Part shown: piece after piece, positions 1-8,356 of the stretch
How positions within the stretch are numbered: the first letter of the stretch is position 1
Layout of the letters: each line of letters begins with the position of its first letter
NCBI GenBank assembly: GCA_001247695.2
Contig: LGRX02027204.1
Span: 25,184-89,183 of the forward strand
Source of the DNA: Cymbomonas tetramitiformis
Lineage: Eukaryota; Chlorophyta; Pyramimonadophyceae; Pyramimonadales; Pyramimonadaceae
DNA: 64,000 bases
Direction: 5' to 3'
Made by a program: the position numbers and the translations under genes
Notes under the pieces: generated by a model
What the model was told of the DNA's origin: nothing
Databases searched by the model: none
Seen by the model: the letters and a program-made list of their open reading frames with translations, nothing else

Positions 1-2293
1 GTAACCCCGTACGGGCAACAATCTTTGATTGTTGCTTTTCTTTGAGTTTATAATTCCTCTTCCCATCTGAATCTATAACAAGCTTCGCCGACGTTGTATG
101 AACTATATAATCCAACCATTGATTCTCTTTGATCGATGCATTTTGAGATTTCGTCAATGATTGAAGTATGCCTACCGAGTCTTTTGGCATACATTCATGT
201 CGCCATATGTTCACCGCCAATTGAGCCAAAGTTAGATAGCTGAATGGATCGAACTTATTATCGGTGATTTTAAGAAAACAATCTCTGAAATCGAAGACAG
301 CTCGTCGAAGAATCGTAACATCATCGTGACAATATCTCGCAAGCTCTTTTGGATGTTCAAAAATACAACATTTACTCTTTCTCTCAAACCACCAATGATA
401 TAACTTTGTATAAGCTTCAGGTTGTAAGATTTCTGGATTGTAATATTTGATATCGGGATAAAGACCCATGTAGTGTTCGTTCTCTTTAGTATTGAAAAGA
501 TGGGGGTAGTATCCTTTTGATATTTCATGATCGAAACCGAACATTTCTGGAAGACTATGCAATGGTCTTGCCATGAACATATAAGAATCGATAAATCGTA
601 CATTTCCAACTTTCATACATAGAATGTCTGCACCTGTATATAATATATCTTGTGGAGGTTTTCGTTGTACATTGATGATATGTTCAACTATTAATCTGAA
701 ATCGAATTTTGAACCGCAATGAGCCACAAAGGTATGATCGGCATGCTTCTTCAAATACACCCATTCCAAAAAGTCATCTATTGTTTTGTGAATCACAAAT
801 GAACCATCGTAATATTGGCTCTCACAATGATTGACAATCAATTTGCCGTTGTCATTCATTGTTTCAAAATCAAAACAAACAATGGTTTTATAGTCCAATA
901 CAGGTTTTGGATCAACCTTGGTCATGTAACACTTGTGCTCGTGTAGGTTACAAACGATTTTACAATTAGGACATGCCTTATATCCACATATATGTTTTTC
1001 TTTAGAATTAAAGATAACATTACACAATTTACATTTGTGTACATTAGCACAGGTCACTAATTCCTTATGGAGATTATAACACTCTTCATTCATGAACTTA
1101 CGATTGCATATCTCACAATGGTGCCATTGTTTATTGCCTGATGACAATCGTGTATCCTTGTTTGCAAAGATGCATTTTTGAGACTTGCACTGAGGACACG
1201 ATGGTCTATAGGTTTTGCCTCTGAAGCAATCGATCCTTGTGATCGGTTCATAGTGATTGTCATGTAAGAGTATGTGATAACTATCATTATAACTTGAATA
1301 GTCATTGTGTTCGTTGAAGTACGGCGGGTAATACATGATTGGCTCACCGCCAAGTCGTTCGGTAATACCCCAAACAAATATATTAGTTTCATAATGTTTT
1401 TCTAAAATAGAAAAGTCTTCTATATTGATTCCATTTTGATCCATTTTCGGAAACAATTTGAAACGCAGCTGATTAGATATCGTTGTAATATTGCCTTTAT
1501 GATTACTGGCATCTCTCTTGAGTTGTTTCCATTTATTTTCATATTGATTCTTTTGAATGAGATTATCACTTAACATTTTATCTAATTTTCGTTTACGATG
1601 TAACAGTTCCAAAGATTTGATACCACAATTGTTACGAGATTCAATCTTAATCACACATTGCTTCAATCGTAATTCTACACCATTCTTCGGAGCTGCCGTA
1701 CATTTGCTACCTTTACCTTCTGGTGGTTTTGATGAATAATACTCAACTTCGATGTCTTTAGCAACTTCTACAGACTTTTTCGAACTGTCTCCGCCTTTTG
1801 GACTTTGTAACATCTCTTCAAATTTCATCATCACATCTTGGCGATCTGAACCTTTGACCCATTTTGATGTAGTCCCATCCTCGAAGATAGCTCTCATCGA
1901 AATTTGTTCGGTTCCCTTTGTCTTTTCGGGTAACCAATAGTTGAGAGAACTACCATCAGGTCCTGCTCTTTGAAGAAACGTTGAAAAGGGAACCTTGAGT
2001 TTTTCAACATCAGTACTGAATTTCTTGATATGTCTTTTAGAATCTCCGACGGTATACTTTTCGATCTCATCAAGTTTGCTTTGTTCTTTGACAGGTTTTT
2101 TACCTATTTTGGTCCACTGTCGTCTTGTAACTTTCTCTACCTTCTCTTTCGATTTCCGATACTTCTTCTTGTAATTACGTATAGCTTTCGTCCGATCGTC
2201 ACCGGTTAGGTTTTTACTTTGTAAATCTTCCCAATCTGCAGCAGTGAGCTTATGGCGTGCCTCAGGATTTTGCTTTCTCAATTTGGGGGGCAT
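1..2293 (-). CDS. B-family DNA polymerase, N-terminal/exonuclease half (partial, viral)
   Basis: The frame stays open from an ATG at 2293 to the window edge, giving about 764 residues. The N-terminus is Lys-rich. A cluster of Cys/His fingers follows at about residues 360-440 (CPQC, CEIC, CKLC, CPNC). Proofreading-exonuclease motifs come next: FDFET (Exo I, ~473), HCGSKFDF (Exo II, ~522) and YCHDD (Exo III, ~650). The layout of a long N-terminus, fingers and then exonuclease resembles protein-primed polymerases of Polintons and Polinton-like viruses (family knowledge). The catalytic palm (SLYP, YxDTD) would lie left of the window, so protein priming is inferred. It follows the 149-aa gene on the same strand with an 18-nt gap, so the two may share a transcript. 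I am confident of PolB, less so of the subfamily. Confidence 0.85.
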   Translation of the reverse strand, partial: MPPKLRKQNPEARHKLTAADWEDLQSKNLTGDDRTKAIRNYKKKYRKSKEKVEKVTRRQWTKIGKKPVKEQSKLDEIEKYTVGDSKRHIKKFSTDVEKLKVPFSTFLQRAGPDGSSLNYWLPEKTKGTEQISMRAIFEDGTTSKWVKGSDRQDVMMKFEEMLQSPKGGDSSKKSVEVAKDIEVEYYSSKPPEGKGSKCTAAPKNGVELRLKQCVIKIESRNNCGIKSLELLHRKRKLDKMLSDNLIQKNQYENKWKQLKRDASNHKGNITTISNQLRFKLFPKMDQNGINIEDFSILEKHYETNIFVWGITERLGGEPIMYYPPYFNEHNDYSSYNDSYHILLHDNHYEPITRIDCFRGKTYRPSCPQCKSQKCIFANKDTRLSSGNKQWHHCEICNRKFMNEECYNLHKELVTCANVHKCKLCNVIFNSKEKHICGYKACPNCKIVCNLHEHKCYMTKVDPKPVLDYKTIVCFDFETMNDNGKLIVNHCESQYYDGSFVIHKTIDDFLEWVYLKKHADHTFVAHCGSKFDFRLIVEHIINVQRKPPQDILYTGADILCMKVGNVRFIDSYMFMARPLHSLPEMFGFDHEISKGYYPHLFNTKENEHYMGLYPDIKYYNPEILQPEAYTKLYHWWFERKSKCCIFEHPKELARYCHDDVTILRRAVFDFRDCFLKITDNKFDPFSYLTLAQLAVNIWRHECMPKDSVGILQSLTKSQNASIKENQWLDYIVHTTSAKLVIDSDGKRNYKLKEKQQSKIVARTGL

Positions 2294-2311
2294 CGTCCTA
2301 TATTATATAAA

Positions 2312-2761
2312 TTATATTTTTGTGGCATCACCACGACCGGTCTTTGTTCGTTTCCTCATTTGTTTTTTCATTCTTTCTCTTTTCTCAATAGTATCTATAG
2401 CTTTATGAAATGTTCTAACACCCGTAAATTCTTCCGTTGGTCTTTGAAAAACTGGGTTACCTGTTATTGTACCAATGCTTGTCTTGTCTAAGGGGGCGAC
2501 CATAATCGGTGCTATCCTACGAGGTACTTTGGAGGGTAGAGCGGTATCCTTGATCGGCGGTTGGTAAACTGATTGACCGCTGAGAGTTCCATGGTCTAAG
2601 GCTGTTCTACTTTTTATTGTTGTCTTTTTGACAACCGGACGACCACGTAAGCTTTTGAGTTTCTCGCCTTGTGTCATCTTACCCTTCTTTTTAATCCCGT
2701 GTTTGGCTCTATGTTCGGCTCCGCAAGATTTTAACTTTGTTATCCAAGTTTCTCTCGACAT
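2312..2761 (-). CDS. Small basic protein of the viral element, unknown function
   Basis: The 149-residue protein is strongly basic with Lys/Arg-rich ends (for example KKKGK near the start and KKQMRKRTK near the end). I see no signal peptide, membrane segment or known catalytic motif. The composition would suit a nucleic-acid-binding virion or core protein, but that is inference. It lies directly upstream of the DNA polymerase on the same strand. It diverges from the coiled-coil/ATPase pair at 2917, with a shared quasi-palindromic element between them. Its start is 30 nt from that element, which supports this ATG. Confidence 0.6.
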   Translation of the reverse strand: MSRETWITKLKSCGAEHRAKHGIKKKGKMTQGEKLKSLRGRPVVKKTTIKSRTALDHGTLSGQSVYQPPIKDTALPSKVPRRIAPIMVAPLDKTSIGTITGNPVFQRPTEEFTGVRTFHKAIDTIEKRERMKKQMRKRTKTGRGDATKI

Positions 2762-2790
2762 GTATATATATACTATACTAATATAAAATC

Positions 2791-2853
2791 ACGCAAAATG
2801 TTTCCCAAACACTAATATATATAATATAATTTAATATTGACAACATTTAACGT
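2791..2853. promoter_or_regulatory. Quasi-palindromic intergenic element, copy A (probable bidirectional promoter)
   Basis: A 63-bp element lies between divergent genes. Its outer arms, AAATGTTTCC and GACAACATTTAACG, are imperfect inverted repeats around an AT core with ACTAATATATATAATATAAT. The same element recurs at 4781, 7750 and three times at 13662-13881. The distance is 30 nt to the minus-strand start (2761) and 64 nt to the plus-strand start (2917). Promoter function is inferred from position and recurrence. Confidence 0.6.
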
Positions 2854-2916
2854 CTTTGCGATTGTCTTGGGTCAGATCAAGAAATTTTATTTCTTAGGGT
2901 ATCTTATAATTACTCA

Positions 2917-3390
2917 ATGCCAGTTAAAGGGGAGAAGATTACCGATTCTGCAACACTCGAGCGTCTCGCCAAAATGAGGGAGAAAGCTCTTGCAACTCGC
3001 CAAGCCAAAGCCAAACAAAAACAAGATCTCAAGATGGCCGAACAACTTAAGGAAACTCAAAAAATTGTCGAAGCCCAAGAGACTATTAAGAAAGCTACAA
3101 CTAAGATTCCCGAACCCGAACCCGAACCCGAAAAAATGGAAGTAGAATCGGAAATAGAACATATTGTTGTCAAGAAACCTAAGGCCCCTAAGAAGAAACC
3201 AAAAAAGCAGGTTGTCATTGTTGAATCTGATAGCTCAGAATCAGAACCAGAACCGGAAGTGATCGTTAGGAAGTCTACTAGACAGAAACAAAGCCGAGTT
3301 GCATCGGAATCACCACCACCTCGAAAACGAGACGCTGAGATGGAACCGGGATATGATAAAGCTTACTCATCTCTATTTTTAAATCTATAG
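2917..3390 (+). CDS. Charged coiled-coil protein with acidic EP repeats, unknown function
   Basis: The 157-residue protein starts with a Lys/Ala/Gln-rich helical stretch (residues ~15-65, probably coiled coil). An EPEPEPEP run (~70), a KAPKKKPKK basic patch (~98-106, nuclear-signal-like) and an acidic SDSSESEPEPE segment follow. No enzyme motif is visible. Its stop is 3 nt before the ATPase start, so the two are almost certainly co-expressed. A structural or scaffold role is possible but unproven. Confidence 0.6.
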   Translation: MPVKGEKITDSATLERLAKMREKALATRQAKAKQKQDLKMAEQLKETQKIVEAQETIKKATTKIPEPEPEPEKMEVESEIEHIVVKKPKAPKKKPKKQVVIVESDSSESEPEPEVIVRKSTRQKQSRVASESPPPRKRDAEMEPGYDKAYSSLFLNL

Positions 3391-3393
3391 TAT

Positions 3394-4317
3394 ATGCAGT
3401 TCCAAAGACTGAAAGATAGATCATATGATATTCAAGTACCGAAGAATGGGGCCTTTAGCATACCGACACCCGATGATTTTATTCAATTGCACGGGGTTAT
3501 CTTGGCGTGTGCGAAACGTGGGACCGGGAAATCTTGTAGTCTTACACACCTATTACGATTAATGAAACAAAACAATGCTTTAGACAGACTTATTCTTGTA
3601 AGTCCAACTTATCATAACAATATGCATTATTACAAAGACTTACCGCTTGATGAAGGCGATGTATTAGAGCCTACCGTCAATGTCCCGCAACAGATTGAAG
3701 GTATCCTCGATACCGAAGCTCAAGAGTTTGATGAATATCAAGAAAAGATGGAACGTTATAAGAAGTTGACGAAGATGCTAAACAATAATAACATCAGTGT
3801 TTACGAGATTCCAGGTGAATTGCTATTGGAATTTGGAGACGAGAACGGAAACATTCTACCTCCTCAACACAAATATGGTGGCAAGCGGCCAGTGATTGCT
3901 GCTTTCTTTGATGACACCCAAGACACTGACATGATGAGACCATCAAGCAAGATCAGTAACATGGTTATTAAACATAGACATCTTGGGAAATTAAAGGACG
4001 GTGCCCTTGGAGTGACATTGCTATTTGCAACTCAAAACTACACTTCAAGCTCAGGCGGTCTTCTGAAATCTATAAGAGGTAATCTTACACATATGTTAGT
4101 TTTTAAAAATAAGAATCAAAAAGAGATCGATCAAATTGGATCAGAAGTTAGTGGCGAGATTCCCATCGAGGAATTCAACTCGGTGTACAATCAAGCCATT
4201 CAAGGGCCTCATGATTTCCTGTTTATTGACCTGCATCGGAAACCGAGTCATTTAAGTATGTTCAGAAGGAATTTCAACGAGTGGATCATTCCAGGTCAAC
4301 CTTTATTGACCCAATAG
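3394..4317 (+). CDS. DNA-packaging ATPase (A32/FtsK-HerA type)
   Basis: The 307-residue protein has a Walker A motif (KRGTGKS, residues 41-47) after a beta strand. A Walker B-like FFDDTQD lies at ~171-177, and a following strand ends in LLFATQNY (~211), where this family keeps its sensor residue. Length and motif spacing fit the genome-packaging ATPases of Polintons, virophages and giant viruses, which pump viral DNA into the capsid. This is the best evidence that the element once made virions. The ORF is intact. Its last 22 nt overlap the convergent SET-protein gene. Confidence 0.85.
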   Translation: MQFQRLKDRSYDIQVPKNGAFSIPTPDDFIQLHGVILACAKRGTGKSCSLTHLLRLMKQNNALDRLILVSPTYHNNMHYYKDLPLDEGDVLEPTVNVPQQIEGILDTEAQEFDEYQEKMERYKKLTKMLNNNNISVYEIPGELLLEFGDENGNILPPQHKYGGKRPVIAAFFDDTQDTDMMRPSSKISNMVIKHRHLGKLKDGALGVTLLFATQNYTSSSGGLLKSIRGNLTHMLVFKNKNQKEIDQIGSEVSGEIPIEEFNSVYNQAIQGPHDFLFIDLHRKPSHLSMFRRNFNEWIIPGQPLLTQ

Positions 4318-4769
4318 TCTTTTCCATATGGAACGAAAATCTCCTGACCTTTTTTAACATTCTTCGTGAGCTTCACATTTCCAACAGAATTTATTTTGGC
4401 ATTGTTTTTACAACCGGTTCGTTTTGCATCTTTTGAAGTACAAGAGTTAAATTTTCCACTGATTGAGTTGGTTTTTTCAGCATCAAAGAATGTATTGATA
4501 TTCTTTTGCCAAATGTGAGTTCTATCATTCATCGGTGGCAACTGGTCAGCATCAAGTTTGATCGTGCCCACGGTATATCGTCCTACCATGGTATCTTTTT
4601 TTAAATCAACTCTTGCAAATCCACCTTGACCTGAGTCGGCTAAAGTACTGTCTTGTACATTGACTTGTCTATGAGCGTAACACATTGGTGACCATTTGCA
4701 TGTCATGTTCTTACATCGTTGTCCATCCTTTTTGATAGCGATACATCGTTGACACGGTGTGCGTTTCAT
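4296..4769 (-). CDS. SET-domain protein (probable protein-lysine methyltransferase)
   Basis: The start is taken at the ATG at 4769, since an ATG ten codons upstream lies inside the promoter-like element. The product has 157 residues. A Cys/His module comes first (CQRC, then CK, CKW, CYAH), like small zinc modules in algal-virus proteins. A compact SET-like region follows: the GQGGFARVDLKK opening, an NSC motif (~106-108), KNNAKI (~118-123), KKGQEIFVPYGKDYW near the C-terminus. These match the NHxxxPN-like and GEELxxxYG elements in relaxed form; the canonical NHS is NSC here. SAM-dependent lysine methylation, for example of host histones, is a family-based inference. Confidence 0.65.
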   Translation of the reverse strand: MKRTPCQRCIAIKKDGQRCKNMTCKWSPMCYAHRQVNVQDSTLADSGQGGFARVDLKKDTMVGRYTVGTIKLDADQLPPMNDRTHIWQKNINTFFDAEKTNSISGKFNSCTSKDAKRTGCKNNAKINSVGNVKLTKNVKKGQEIFVPYGKDYWVNKG

Positions 4770-4780
4770 CTTATAGTATA

Positions 4781-4845
4781 GAACGTTAAATGTTTCCAAT
4801 ATTGAATTATATTATACATATTAGTGTTTTGGATACATTTAACGC
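4781..4845. promoter_or_regulatory. Quasi-palindromic intergenic element, copy B
   Basis: This is the inverted orientation of the 2791 element. It has AACGTTAAATGTTTCC on one side, GGATACATTTAACG on the other, and the AT core with ATATTAGTG between. It starts 12 nt upstream of the SET-protein ATG at 4769 and touches the stop of the primase-helicase gene at 4845. It could therefore serve both as promoter and as part of a 3' end. Confidence 0.55.
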
Positions 4846-7703
4846 TATTTTAGAAATTGTCTTATTGCTGGTACAAAATGATTCCACTTTCTTGTATGTA
4901 CATATTTATCAACAATGTTGTTACTTCCGGGGAGACGAATTCGAACACGCTTACCTTTTGTATCTCTCTCGATCGAGTACATATCTGTTCCAAAATATGC
5001 ATTCAACGCTTTACAAATAACACTTGGGTATATCTTTGAGCCCGTAAATCCTATCATAAAGAATTCTTTGAATTTCTCAATATCGATGTTCCAACATGGA
5101 TTGTTTGGTAATTCTAAGGTATCAATCGCTCCATTTTGATAAAACAAACTCCATAGTATATGATCTTCGTTTTGATAGAACATTTTGAATTTTCGAACAA
5201 AGTTGATCAATTTCCTATTCCACAAATCCTTGACAAAATGCTCAGGTATATCTTCTTTGAATTGATTTTGAAAATGATACTTGGCTATTTGAAGCTTATC
5301 GGTCATTGATGATTGATTCTTATATACTAAAGGGTTTAGTTTTTCATGTATATCTACAATATCGGTATTTTCGATGTTTCCATATGCAAAGTACGCCGTG
5401 GCATTGAACTCGTCCAATTTATTCCAAACGATTTCCTTTGATCCATTGTACATCTCAAAATCGATGTATCCACACTTTTCGAAAAAATGGCTGTATACCG
5501 AGTCATTCCTTGCTAAGAATTCTTCTTGATATATCAATGCTAATTTTCGATAGATTGGACAATCGGGTGCATTGTATGGCATCGTAAACCCTTTGGTTAC
5601 GGAGGACTTTTCATATTTCTTATAGAATAGATGTAATTCATTGGTATGATATTGTCTTACTCTCCCCAGGTTTTGGAAGAAGTTTCTCGGTTCTACGGTA
5701 TTTGGGTCGAGAAAGGCGAACTTTTTGTGGAAATGCAATCGTTCATAATTGACACCGACAGTTATTGATACATTGCTAATGATTAATCGTTTTGTCGACC
5801 AAACGGTATCCACATCACAAGTCGTTTGTTTATCGTTGTCATCGGACATTGCATGATAGCACATGATATCATCTTTTTCCAAGTTGGTCTCTTGTAAAAT
5901 GATATCTTTGAATGCATCCATTCCATAACAATAGATGCCTTTTCCTTTTTTGAAGTCAGTTTTGTATGGATAGAAGAGAGTGATGTTGTATCCTTTGTTC
6001 AATTCATCGATGAGAGATTGCCTCCATACATCTTTGTTATCGTACTTGATGACCCTTTGTGGTGGTGGAATGAACTCATTACCAAGTGTTAGCACTCTTT
6101 CAGGTCGCAATAAGCCAAGCCATTCTATCATAGCTTTATGAGGAAAGGCATCCATTATGATTATCTTTTTGGCATTCCTCATCAATTGGAGAAACACTCG
6201 CCAGTTTTCCGGAAGATGTTTATGGTGTGTTGTGTCATTTATCAATACCTGTTTGAAAGTTTCTAATTCATCCAAAACGATGATATCAAATGATTTTTCT
6301 TGTTCAGCAAATGGATCAATGACTTTGTATTGACTTTCCATAGACATGGTTAATCGTTTCTCTTTGGTAATCTTCGGGTCTTTCGGTTTGAATGACTTGT
6401 AGTTTTTGAATTTCAAATGATTTAACCGAAATGTAACGTTGTTGGCATAGGATATTCTTGGACTATACCACATGATACTCGATTGTTTTTCATATTTATC
6501 AAGATAGTTGATAGTCGCTTTCGTTTTTCCGACACCCATGTACGATGTAAGGTATATGATCGGTGATTGTTCCAATGCTTGATGAATGTCTTCACTTGAT
6601 AGATATCTTTCATCATTCATATATATGTTTGTTTCTACATCACAATTATTGATAAAGTTTACACAATTCCGATCATATTCAAACAACTTTGGATAGAATC
6701 GTATAAGTAAATTCTTGATAAAGTTATCGCCGGGATTAAAGGAATCCTTCGATCGATTCCAATAATCTTCGTACCTTTCAAGTCTCTTTTTATCGTCATC
6801 CTTTTGCGATACCCATTTCAAAAATTGTTCCATTGATATATTACTATGATATGACCAAATCATTATAATCCATGTGATTGTATGATGCAATGATTGTTCG
6901 TGACCTCTCGGCTTATTGGGTATCATCGATAGGATTTGTGGATACGATGTCGTATACCAATTGAAATCTTTTGGAATATCTAATTGAAAACCCACTATCT
7001 TGCTCAAATCAATAGTAGAATGTTGTTTCTCCAAATGTTCATTATCTTGAAATTCCCAATGCAATATACTTGCATCGATGCTATCTTCATCGAAATCTAC
7101 CAATACACAATGCTTTGTCAAGATCGGACTACCTTCAATATACTCTTGAATTCTTATTTCATTAGGTTTCGATTGATTGATACATTTGAAGTTTCTATTT
7201 GATGTGTAAATACCATTATCTACATATTTGATATCAGATGTCCATGTTCGAAAGGGTGCCATATCATTCAAATTTTTGAAGTAGTAATTTGATAAGACGA
7301 TATGGTATGACCAATTTGGTATTCCTTTTTTCGGAAGAATCGAACCACTAATTTGTATATTGGCATTTGGGAATTTATCAAGAATGATTGTTTTCAATAC
7401 GTTTAGATCTATTTCTTCTTTTCCATCAATATCGAAGAATACCTTTCTTTTCACATGAGATTGTATAACTTCATTGATACCATAATTACTTTCTAACAAT
7501 TTCGATAATTCTTGATCATTTACTTTTGTCCAAAGAGATGATTGATGATTTGGATTTTCGGCTTTAATTGAAATTTGTTGATCTTTTATGGTAGATAAAA
7601 CATAATCTTGAGCACCATACATTTTGGAAATATTCTTGATCCATTTGATACCGAGATAATTAACAATAGCATGCTTACTCTTATCAATGTTTGCGAAATC
7701 CAT
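4845..7703 (-). CDS. Primase-helicase: archaeo-eukaryotic primase fused to origin-binding-type SF2 helicase
   Basis: The 952-residue replication protein has an N-terminal AEP-type primase region. It shows the metal-binding FFDID (89-93), SYHIV (~132-136) and a nucleotide-binding Arg in YTSNRNFK (~166-173). A helicase follows with Walker A YMGVGKT (~388-394), Walker B IVLDELE (~475-481) and the motif VI-like QNLGRVRQ (~672-679). The helicase resembles the herpes origin-binding-protein superfamily found in several large DNA viruses (family knowledge). Primer synthesis coupled to unwinding at the fork is the likely role. It sits beside a PolB gene that may be protein-primed, which would make a primase redundant and is notable. 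The ORF is intact. A quasi-palindrome lies 47 nt upstream of the start. Confidence 0.75.
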   Translation of the reverse strand: MDFANIDKSKHAIVNYLGIKWIKNISKMYGAQDYVLSTIKDQQISIKAENPNHQSSLWTKVNDQELSKLLESNYGINEVIQSHVKRKVFFDIDGKEEIDLNVLKTIILDKFPNANIQISGSILPKKGIPNWSYHIVLSNYYFKNLNDMAPFRTWTSDIKYVDNGIYTSNRNFKCINQSKPNEIRIQEYIEGSPILTKHCVLVDFDEDSIDASILHWEFQDNEHLEKQHSTIDLSKIVGFQLDIPKDFNWYTTSYPQILSMIPNKPRGHEQSLHHTITWIIMIWSYHSNISMEQFLKWVSQKDDDKKRLERYEDYWNRSKDSFNPGDNFIKNLLIRFYPKLFEYDRNCVNFINNCDVETNIYMNDERYLSSEDIHQALEQSPIIYLTSYMGVGKTKATINYLDKYEKQSSIMWYSPRISYANNVTFRLNHLKFKNYKSFKPKDPKITKEKRLTMSMESQYKVIDPFAEQEKSFDIIVLDELETFKQVLINDTTHHKHLPENWRVFLQLMRNAKKIIIMDAFPHKAMIEWLGLLRPERVLTLGNEFIPPPQRVIKYDNKDVWRQSLIDELNKGYNITLFYPYKTDFKKGKGIYCYGMDAFKDIILQETNLEKDDIMCYHAMSDDNDKQTTCDVDTVWSTKRLIISNVSITVGVNYERLHFHKKFAFLDPNTVEPRNFFQNLGRVRQYHTNELHLFYKKYEKSSVTKGFTMPYNAPDCPIYRKLALIYQEEFLARNDSVYSHFFEKCGYIDFEMYNGSKEIVWNKLDEFNATAYFAYGNIENTDIVDIHEKLNPLVYKNQSSMTDKLQIAKYHFQNQFKEDIPEHFVKDLWNRKLINFVRKFKMFYQNEDHILWSLFYQNGAIDTLELPNNPCWNIDIEKFKEFFMIGFTGSKIYPSVICKALNAYFGTDMYSIERDTKGKRVRIRLPGSNNIVDKYVHTRKWNHFVPAIRQFLK

Positions 7704-7749
7704 ATATACTTATATATAAATAATATTCTTTAAATATGTTTATAAGAAT

Positions 7750-7814
7750 AAGCGTGAAATGTTGCCATATCACTAATATATATAATATAATTCAATTCTG
7801 GCAACATTTATCGC
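7750..7814. promoter_or_regulatory. Quasi-palindromic intergenic element, copy C
   Basis: Arms GTGAAATGTTGCC and GGCAACATTTATCGC flank the core CACTAATATATATAATATAA. It lies 47 nt upstream of the primase-helicase start. It also encodes the last few codons of the 64-aa gene, so gene ends abut or overlap these elements. Confidence 0.55.
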
Positions 7815-7986
7815 TTTTTAACATCGCTCGACGACGTCGTTGATATTCCCTCATTTTTTCTCGATGTAATTCTTTGTGATTTTCGTACCAAGTTTTTTGA
7901 TGTTTTCGGTTTAAAGCCCTCGTTTCTTCAATGTGAGCCTCTCTATACTTCCTTTGAGCTTTAAGTTGTGCCTCGGTCAGAGCCAT
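7792..7986 (-). CDS. Small basic helical protein, unknown function
   Basis: The 64-residue ORF has a periodic pattern of Lys/Arg/Glu with aromatic anchors (RKYREAH, KTWYENHKELHREK, YQRRRR). It resembles the basic helical repeats flanking HNH-type proteins in algal viruses, but no nuclease motif is present. DNA binding is possible. Its last codons lie within the quasi-palindrome, and it precedes the primase-helicase on the same strand. Confidence 0.5.
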   Translation of the reverse strand: MALTEAQLKAQRKYREAHIEETRALNRKHQKTWYENHKELHREKMREYQRRRRAMLKSDKCCQN

Positions 7987-8356
7987 CTTAATATATATAC
8001 TTATATTTATTTCTTAAATCAAAACAAAGAAAGAACGGTAAAAAGTCTTTCCAATTTTCTCTATCTCTTCGTATCGGAAAATACTTAGCGAAAATTATCG
8101 AAAGATCGGCGAGTACAGTACATACGGAGTACATTCTACATTAATTCAGTCGGTAACGTGGCGGTCGCCAGATCAAGTGACAAAAAGCGTCGGTCAAAGC
8201 GTCGGTCAAACCGGGGTCGAAGTGGCGGTCGCTGTGATGACGTTTGCTTTAACAATGTCGGCGAAGGAGCTATCTTCCTTTTTTTGATAAAAAGTGCCGC
8301 CGCCACAGTACAGCCGAATTTTTTAAAGCTTCTTTAACCTTCTTTAAGGTAACAAT
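7987..8356. other. Upstream region of the intron-rich locus
   Basis: No ORF is convincing here. The sequence turns GC-richer than the viral flank and holds a direct repeat (CGTCGGTCAAA twice near 8187-8210) and GTGGCGGTCGC twice. It probably carries the promoter and 5' leader of the 8357 gene. No TATA box can be assigned firmly. Confidence 0.4.
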
